Assembly: GCA_021846485.1 (NCBI GenBank)
Contig: JAJZWW010000099.1
Span: 1 to 9,123 of the forward strand
Direction: 5' to 3'
Source of the DNA: Actinomycetes bacterium
GTDB taxonomy: Bacteria > Actinomycetota > Acidimicrobiia > Acidimicrobiales > Palsa-688
DNA length: 9,123 bases
This document shows positions 5,576-9,123 of this stretch, piece by piece. The first letter of the stretch is position 1; each line of letters starts with the position of its first letter. The translations under genes and the position numbers were made by a program. Under the pieces are notes generated by a model. It was not told the origin of the DNA and searched no databases. It saw only the letters and a program-made list of their open reading frames with translations.

Positions 5576-7305
5576 CGGTGGAACCGCTCCCGGAGCTGGT
5601 CGTAGGTGACCCGGCGCCGCCGGGCGAGGGCGAGGGCGTGGGCCAACCCGTCGGCGGGAGCCCTCACGATCGTGAAGGTGCGCTTCGCCGGGTCGTCGGG
5701 GTCGACGGTGCTGACCATGCTCACCACGTTCGGGCCGAAGCGGGCGAGGGAGGCCACGAAGGTCACGTAGACCCCCAGGGCGTCTAGCCGGGTGAGCTCC
5801 TCGAGCGCCCTCTCGCCGAGGAAGCGGGCGTCGGCCAGCGAGGTGGAGCTGAACGCCTCGTTCATGACCACCACGCTGGCATGGGTCGCCTCCTGCAGGA
5901 TGCGCCCGACCCTGCGGAGGTCGTCCTCGAGCTTCCCCACGGTGGCATCATGGTCCTCCTCCCGCTCGAAGTGGGTGAAGACCCGGTCGGCGAGCCACAG
6001 GCGGCACGACGATCCCGGTACCGGGCAGCCGAGAGCGGCCAGGTGGTGGAGCTGGCCGAAGGTGCGGGCGAAGGTCGTCTTGCCCCCCTGGTTGGGGCCG
6101 GAGACCACGAGGACGCGTTCCTCGCCGTCCAGCCGGTAGCTGTTGAGCACCACGGGGCGCCCCTCGCGGACCAGCTTGCCGGCGAGCGCCAGGTCGAAGA
6201 CCTCCTCCGCCTGCTCCTGCTTGGATGTCGGGCTCAGCTCCGGCAGGCACAAGGGCAGCCCCGCCTGGCGCAGGGGGGCGACGTGGGCCAGGTAGGAGAG
6301 GTAGAAGCGGAGGTGGAGCCCGAAGCTGCGCACGGTCGGGTGGACGGGATCGGCGTGGGTCTCGCAGAATGCCTGCAGGACGGCGAACTGCTCGGGGAAG
6401 GTCCCGGCGACCAGGCGGAGGATGGCGGTGCCGACGTGGCCGAGCGCCGGCTCGACCCGGTAGGTGGTCAGGTGGCTGCGGGTCTCGGCCTGGCGGAAGC
6501 GTTCGAAGACCGCCAGGACCTCTGAGCTGTAGTCGGCCTGCCCCTCGTAGGGGCTGACCTCGACCCGCAGCCCGCGGACCCGCACGCAGTACTCGAGGTC
6601 GGCCAGGGCAGCCCGGGTGGTCTCGACGTCGCCGGCGAGGACCGCGAAATCGGCGCTGCCGACGTAGTCGTCGATGAAACCGGCCAGCTCCTGCAGTCCC
6701 CGGGAGCGGATCTGGGCGCCCAGCTCGGTGGTCGCGCGCTGCAGGCTGCGGACTGCTTCGCAGTAGAGCTTCGCGGCGGCGAGCAGCAGGCCCTGGCGGG
6801 TGCGGGCGTCGTCTGTCCGCCCCAGGCCGTCGAGTCGGCGCACGACCGTCTGGACGACGTCGGCGAAGTCTGCGCAGGCCTTCCGGACCTCGTCGTCGAG
6901 GAGATCGGCGAAGACCTCCTGGCGGAAACGGACGTCGTCGGCGTCGCCGACCGGGCGGCGGAACAGCTCTGCCACCGAGGCCGGGTCCTCCTCGCCGAGG
7001 TCCAAGGCGTCGAACACCGCATCCAGGTGCAGGTCGGCGAGGGTCTGGGGGTCCTGCGGAGGGTGGAGACCGCCGGGGAGCAGGCCCAGCGGCCTCGACG
7101 CAGCGCCGGGCGGGCCCTCGGAGCCGGTCCCGTCGCCCTTGCTGGCGGCGCCCGCCGGTTCGGGACGGCGCGAATGGGCCACCACCCCCTCGACAGTCCC
7201 ACTGGCTTCGACCATCGCCTCGATCTCCCGCCGCTCGACGTCCAAACGAAGAGAGATCATCAGCCAGGGGGGCGGTTCGGGAGGGGGCTCCCGTCGGGAC
7301 CTCAT
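5572..7305 (-). CDS. MutS-like ATPase, first paralogue of a tandem pair
   Basis: A 577-residue MutS-superfamily protein, first gene of the three-gene operon. After a Pro-rich leader (2-15) and a low-complexity linker (about 45-75, rich in Gly, Ala, Ser and Pro), the helical core has DLHLDAV (91-97) and DVRFRQEVFADLL (124-136), parallel to the second paralogue. Walker A is GPNQGGKTT with K409. THFEREED lies at 444-451. Walker B is VVMNEAFSST with N482-E483. Where MutS has 'TH', it reads FVASLARF (S519), so the switch His is missing. There is no mismatch-reading N-terminal domain. The start is uncertain: ATG at 7305 gives the Pro-rich leader, while ATG at 7260 (M16) starts directly at MISLRLDVERREIEAM. 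Neither has a clear ribosome site, which fits a nearly leaderless message from the possible -10 at 7321-7326. Its stop overlaps the GTG of the next gene. Function is inferred: one half of an asymmetric ATPase pair. Confidence 0.92.
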   Translation of the reverse strand: MRSRREPPPEPPPWLMISLRLDVERREIEAMVEASGTVEGVVAHSRRPEPAGAASKGDGTGSEGPPGAASRPLGLLPGGLHPPQDPQTLADLHLDAVFDALDLGEEDPASVAELFRRPVGDADDVRFRQEVFADLLDDEVRKACADFADVVQTVVRRLDGLGRTDDARTRQGLLLAAAKLYCEAVRSLQRATTELGAQIRSRGLQELAGFIDDYVGSADFAVLAGDVETTRAALADLEYCVRVRGLRVEVSPYEGQADYSSEVLAVFERFRQAETRSHLTTYRVEPALGHVGTAILRLVAGTFPEQFAVLQAFCETHADPVHPTVRSFGLHLRFYLSYLAHVAPLRQAGLPLCLPELSPTSKQEQAEEVFDLALAGKLVREGRPVVLNSYRLDGEERVLVVSGPNQGGKTTFARTFGQLHHLAALGCPVPGSSCRLWLADRVFTHFEREEDHDATVGKLEDDLRRVGRILQEATHASVVVMNEAFSSTSLADARFLGERALEELTRLDALGVYVTFVASLARFGPNVVSMVSTVDPDDPAKRTFTIVRAPADGLAHALALARRRRVTYDQLRERFHR

Positions 7306-7320
7306 CCGACTACGAGTGGC

Positions 7321-7326
7321 ATGCTA
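7321..7326 (-). promoter_or_regulatory. Possible -10 element of the MutS-like operon
   Basis: Read on the minus strand, TAGCAT fits the TANNNT pattern and ends 15 bases before the ATG at 7305, so transcription would start about 8 bases before the codon, giving an almost leaderless message. No convincing -35 box is present; the expected place overlaps a strong hairpin. Weak evidence, based on one hexamer and the lack of a Shine-Dalgarno site. Confidence 0.3.
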
Positions 7327-7346
7327 CCCACGGGGGAGGGGGTCTA

Positions 7347-7369
7347 CCCCGCCCGGGTCCCGGGCGGGG
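7347..7369. terminator. Perfect GC hairpin between the MBL-rhodanese gene and the MutS-like operon
   Basis: Ten-base arms CCCCGCCCGG (7347-7356) and CCGGGCGGGG (7360-7369) are exactly complementary around a three-base loop GTC. It lies about 100 bases past the stop of the upstream minus-strand gene and about 40 bases before the MutS-like start. All pairs are G-C, and no T-run follows on the minus strand, so it would be an atypical terminator or a structure in the 5' region of the next operon. The other bases of this 166-base gap (7306-7471) are GC-rich without a clear gene. Confidence 0.5.
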
Positions 7370-7471
7370 CGGGGGAGCGGTTCAGCGTTCCCAGCGGGAC
7401 TGTGCCCCTCGCCCATCGGTGGCGCGGACCCCGACCCCACCGCCCGGCGCGGCCCGACGCCACGCTCCCCG

Positions 7472-8869
7472 TCAGCCGGCGGGGGCGAGCTCGGTGGCCG
7501 ACTGCCAGGCGGAGAAGCCGCCGATCAGGTCGGAGACGTCGGCAAAACCACTGGCCTCGAGCAGGCTCGCCGCGGCGATCGAGCGGTAACCGCCGGCGCA
7601 GTAGACGATCACCGGCCGGCCCGGATCGATCTCGTCGAGCCGACCGAGCAGGCGGGGGAGGGGGATGTTGAGCCACCGCGGAAGCGCCCCAGAGGCGATC
7701 TCGCCGGGGTTGCGGACGTCGAGCACGACCAGGTCGTCGGTGTCCTCCAGGCGGCCGGCGACGCTCCGGGCGTCGAGGCGGCTGCTGGTGCGGACCAGGT
7801 CGGGCTCGGAGGCCAGGCAGGAGATGTCGGTGACCACGGCGCTCACCGAGTCGATGCCGACGCGGGCGAGGCGGAGGCGCCCCTCGGCCACTTCGTCCTC
7901 CGAGCCGAAGACCACGACGTCCTGTCCGGGCCGGTGCACGGCCGCGGCGTACTCGGCGAACCGGCCGGAGAGTCCCACGTCGACGGCCCCGAGCAGGTGG
8001 CCGGCGGCGAAGCTCTGGTCGTCGCGCACGTCGAGCAGGAGTGCGCCATCGGCGGCCCGGCGGACGGCCTCGGTAGCTCCGATGCGGGGCAGCGCCCGGT
8101 CGGCCTCGAAGGGACGGTGGCCCCCACGGTTGAGAGCGACGTCCTGGCTGAAGTAGGCCGGCGGCTCCGCCAGGCCCTGGGTGACGACCTCGACGAATCG
8201 CTCCTCGCTCGTCGGGGCCAGGGCGTAGTTGGAGATCCGCTGCTGGCCGAGGGTCGAGAAGGTCTCCGAGGAGAGCGCCTTTCCGCAGGCGCTCCCCGCC
8301 CCGTGGCCGGGGTAGACGACCACGTCGTCGGGGAGGGGCAGGATGCGCGAGCGCAACGACCGGTACAGCTCGGCGGCCATCTGCTCGGGGCTGCGCCCGG
8401 CGGAACCGAGCAGGTCGGGCCGTCCGACGTCGCCGACGAAGAGCGTGTCGCCGGTCAGCAGGGCCTTGGGGACCTGGTCGCCGCCGTGCTCGAACACGGC
8501 CAGGGTGATCGACTCCGGGGTGTGACCCGGGGTGGCCCACGCTTCCAGCACGACGCCGCCGTCGGGCTCGCCGAGGGCGATCCGCTCGCCGTCGGCGAGC
8601 CGCCGCACCGGGAACTCGACCGGTGCGGCCTCGCCCATGGCCACCTCGGCGCCGGTGGCCGCCTCCAGCTCACTGTGGCCGGGGACGAAGTCGGCGTGGA
8701 CGTGGGTGAGCACGACCAGCTCGATACGGAGCCGGCGTTCTGCGGCGAAGCGCAGGTACTCCTCGACGTCCCGGCGGGGGTCGACCACGACGGCTCGGCC
8801 CGACGCCTCGTCGGCGACCACGTAGGACGCCTGGGAGAGGCACCCGAGGTAGATCTGTTCGATGAGCAT
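7472..8869 (-). CDS. MBL-fold / double rhodanese fusion, persulfide dioxygenase-like
   Basis: A 465-residue protein: a metallo-beta-lactamase-fold domain (about 1-240) followed by two rhodanese domains (about 262-355 and 362-460). The MBL part has the THVHADF motif (H56, H58, D60), H116 in TPGHTPES, D141 in LTGDTLFVGDVGRPDLL and H189 in YPGHGAG. F61 stands where two-metal hydrolases have a second-site His, which fits the single-iron persulfide dioxygenases (ETHE1 type), whose iron is held by two His and one Asp. The last rhodanese has the active loop CAGGYRS with C424. The first has FGSED (about 321-325) at that place and no cysteine, so it is probably structural. The expected role is oxidation or transfer of sulfane sulfur from glutathione-, mycothiol- or similar persulfides in the cytoplasm, protecting against sulfide. 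The substrate thiol is not shown by the sequence. ATG at 8869 was chosen for its strong ribosome site and because the MBL domain begins there; the frame stays open further upstream to 9094 without family similarity. The gene appears to stand alone under its own promoter. Confidence 0.93.
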   Translation of the reverse strand: MLIEQIYLGCLSQASYVVADEASGRAVVVDPRRDVEEYLRFAAERRLRIELVVLTHVHADFVPGHSELEAATGAEVAMGEAAPVEFPVRRLADGERIALGEPDGGVVLEAWATPGHTPESITLAVFEHGGDQVPKALLTGDTLFVGDVGRPDLLGSAGRSPEQMAAELYRSLRSRILPLPDDVVVYPGHGAGSACGKALSSETFSTLGQQRISNYALAPTSEERFVEVVTQGLAEPPAYFSQDVALNRGGHRPFEADRALPRIGATEAVRRAADGALLLDVRDDQSFAAGHLLGAVDVGLSGRFAEYAAAVHRPGQDVVVFGSEDEVAEGRLRLARVGIDSVSAVVTDISCLASEPDLVRTSSRLDARSVAGRLEDTDDLVVLDVRNPGEIASGALPRWLNIPLPRLLGRLDEIDPGRPVIVYCAGGYRSIAAASLLEASGFADVSDLIGGFSAWQSATELAPAG

Positions 8870-8878
8870 GCGCCCTCG

Positions 8879-8885
8879 CCTCCTC
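8879..8885 (-). promoter_or_regulatory. Strong Shine-Dalgarno site of the MBL-rhodanese gene
   Basis: On the minus strand GAGGAGG ends nine bases before the ATG at 8869. This decides the start over upstream in-frame GTG codons, which would also lie upstream of the promoter. Confidence 0.85.
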
Positions 8886-8911
8886 GTCTGCGACCACCCG
8901 GTCACCCACCT

Positions 8912-8941
8912 ATTGTACGGACGTTTCGGTCGTCCGGTCAA
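8912..8941 (-). promoter_or_regulatory. Sigma-70-type promoter of the MBL-rhodanese gene
   Basis: On the minus strand TTGACC (8941-8936) and TACAAT (8917-8912) are separated by 18 bases, each differing from consensus by one base. Transcription would start near 8905, leaving a leader of about 36 bases that contains the Shine-Dalgarno site. The AT-rich -10 stands out in this very GC-rich DNA. Confidence 0.8.
8918..8936. promoter_or_regulatory. Inverted repeat filling the promoter spacer, probable operator
   Basis: CGGACG (8918-8923) and CGTCCG (8931-8936) are exact inverted copies separated by seven bases. The repeat fills the 18-base spacer between -10 and -35 and touches the -35 box. A dimeric repressor bound here would block RNA polymerase. 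Given the gene, a persulfide- or sulfide-responsive repressor is a reasonable guess; no regulator gene lies in the window and the family of the binding protein is unknown. Confidence 0.55.
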
Positions 8942-9122
8942 GGGGCTCCGGTCGCGAGGGCGACGTCGGAGTCGGTTCGGGCCTCTTCGAAGCTCCAGTC
9001 CCAGTCCCACTCGACTTTCGCACCTATGCGGGCACGTCCTCCCAGGCCAGGCGGATGACGGAGATTTCCTGTGGGGTGACCGGTCCGGAGTCAACCCGCC
9101 GAAATTGAGCGGCGATGATCAC
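8938..9122 (-). pseudogene. 3' end of an unidentified minus-strand gene, possibly frameshifted
   Basis: From the right edge one frame (9122 down to TAG at 9024-9026) reads VIIAAQFRRVDSGPVTPQEI, then SVIRLAWEDVPA, with G/C in most third codon positions. Just after it, the frame shifted by one base reads IGAKVEWDWDWSFEEARTDS, then DVALATGAP, and stops at 8938-8940. It too has G/C-rich third positions but no ATG, GTG or TTG start. The simplest readings are a gene that ends at 9024 followed by chance sequence, or a single gene broken by a one-base indel or sequence error. The product is not recognised. Most of the gene may lie outside the window, or the GTG at 9122 may be its start. The second piece ends inside the -35 box of the neighbouring promoter. 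Confidence 0.35.
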
Positions 9123-9123
9123 G

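Noticed and set aside
4022..7305. Classical mismatch repair MutS
   Set aside because: Both proteins are too short and lack the N-terminal mismatch-binding domain, and no MutL is nearby.
7418..7463. Inverted repeat GTGGCG...CGCCAC downstream of the MBL-rhodanese gene
   Set aside because: Six-base arms with a 33-base loop in GC-rich DNA are expected by chance.
6800..9058. A 752-codon plus-strand open frame across the MutS-like and MBL-rhodanese genes
   Set aside because: It lies opposite two well-supported genes and shows only low-complexity sequence.
8870..9094. Upstream extension of the MBL-rhodanese frame to a GTG at 9094
   Set aside because: The added residues are basic low-complexity sequence, lie upstream of the promoter, and the ATG at 8869 has a strong ribosome site.
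1..9123. tRNA, rRNA, CRISPR arrays, insertion sequences or phage genes
   Set aside because: I found no spaced direct repeats, transposase-like proteins or RNA gene signatures by eye; a tool search could still reveal a small RNA.

Overview
The window is very GC-rich, tightly packed bacterial DNA with four-base GTGA/ATGA gene overlaps, frequent GTG starts and a near-consensus sigma-70-type promoter. This style, together with the gene families, fits a high-GC actinobacterium (perhaps a little-studied lineage), but no rRNA or other marker gene is present to confirm it.

Left third (1-3602, plus strand): the 3' end of an operon for a membrane complex related to group 4 (energy-converting) NiFe hydrogenases and complex I. 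In order it encodes the C-terminal part of the large (HycE/NuoD-like) subunit, a short one-cluster ferredoxin-like protein, a NuoB/HycG-like iron-sulfur subunit with all four cluster cysteines, and a HyfB/NuoL-like antiporter-type membrane subunit with its charged proton-path residues. All four genes overlap. The large subunit lacks the C-terminal cysteine pair that binds nickel, so this looks like an 'energy-converting hydrogenase-related' (Ehr) complex rather than a hydrogenase. The remaining membrane subunits presumably lie upstream, outside the window.

Middle (3744-7305, minus strand, convergent with the first operon): three overlapping genes for two different MutS-like ATPases followed by a 93-residue helical protein of unknown function. 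Both ATPases lack the mismatch-reading N-terminal domain of true MutS. Both carry Asn-Glu instead of Asp-Glu in Walker B. Only the second keeps the His of the following 'TH' motif. The layout suggests an asymmetric heterodimer with a small partner, and it is the least understood system in the window.

Right (7472-8869, minus strand): one gene for a metallo-beta-lactamase-fold / double-rhodanese fusion of the persulfide dioxygenase type, probably for sulfide or persulfide detoxification. It has a strong Shine-Dalgarno site, a clear -35/-10 promoter and a perfect inverted repeat filling the promoter spacer, which suggests a repressor operator. A strong GC hairpin lies between this gene and the MutS-like operon. 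At the extreme right is the tail of an unidentified minus-strand gene, possibly frameshifted. No tRNA, rRNA, CRISPR array or mobile element was seen, and no stretch over 300 bases lacks a gene.
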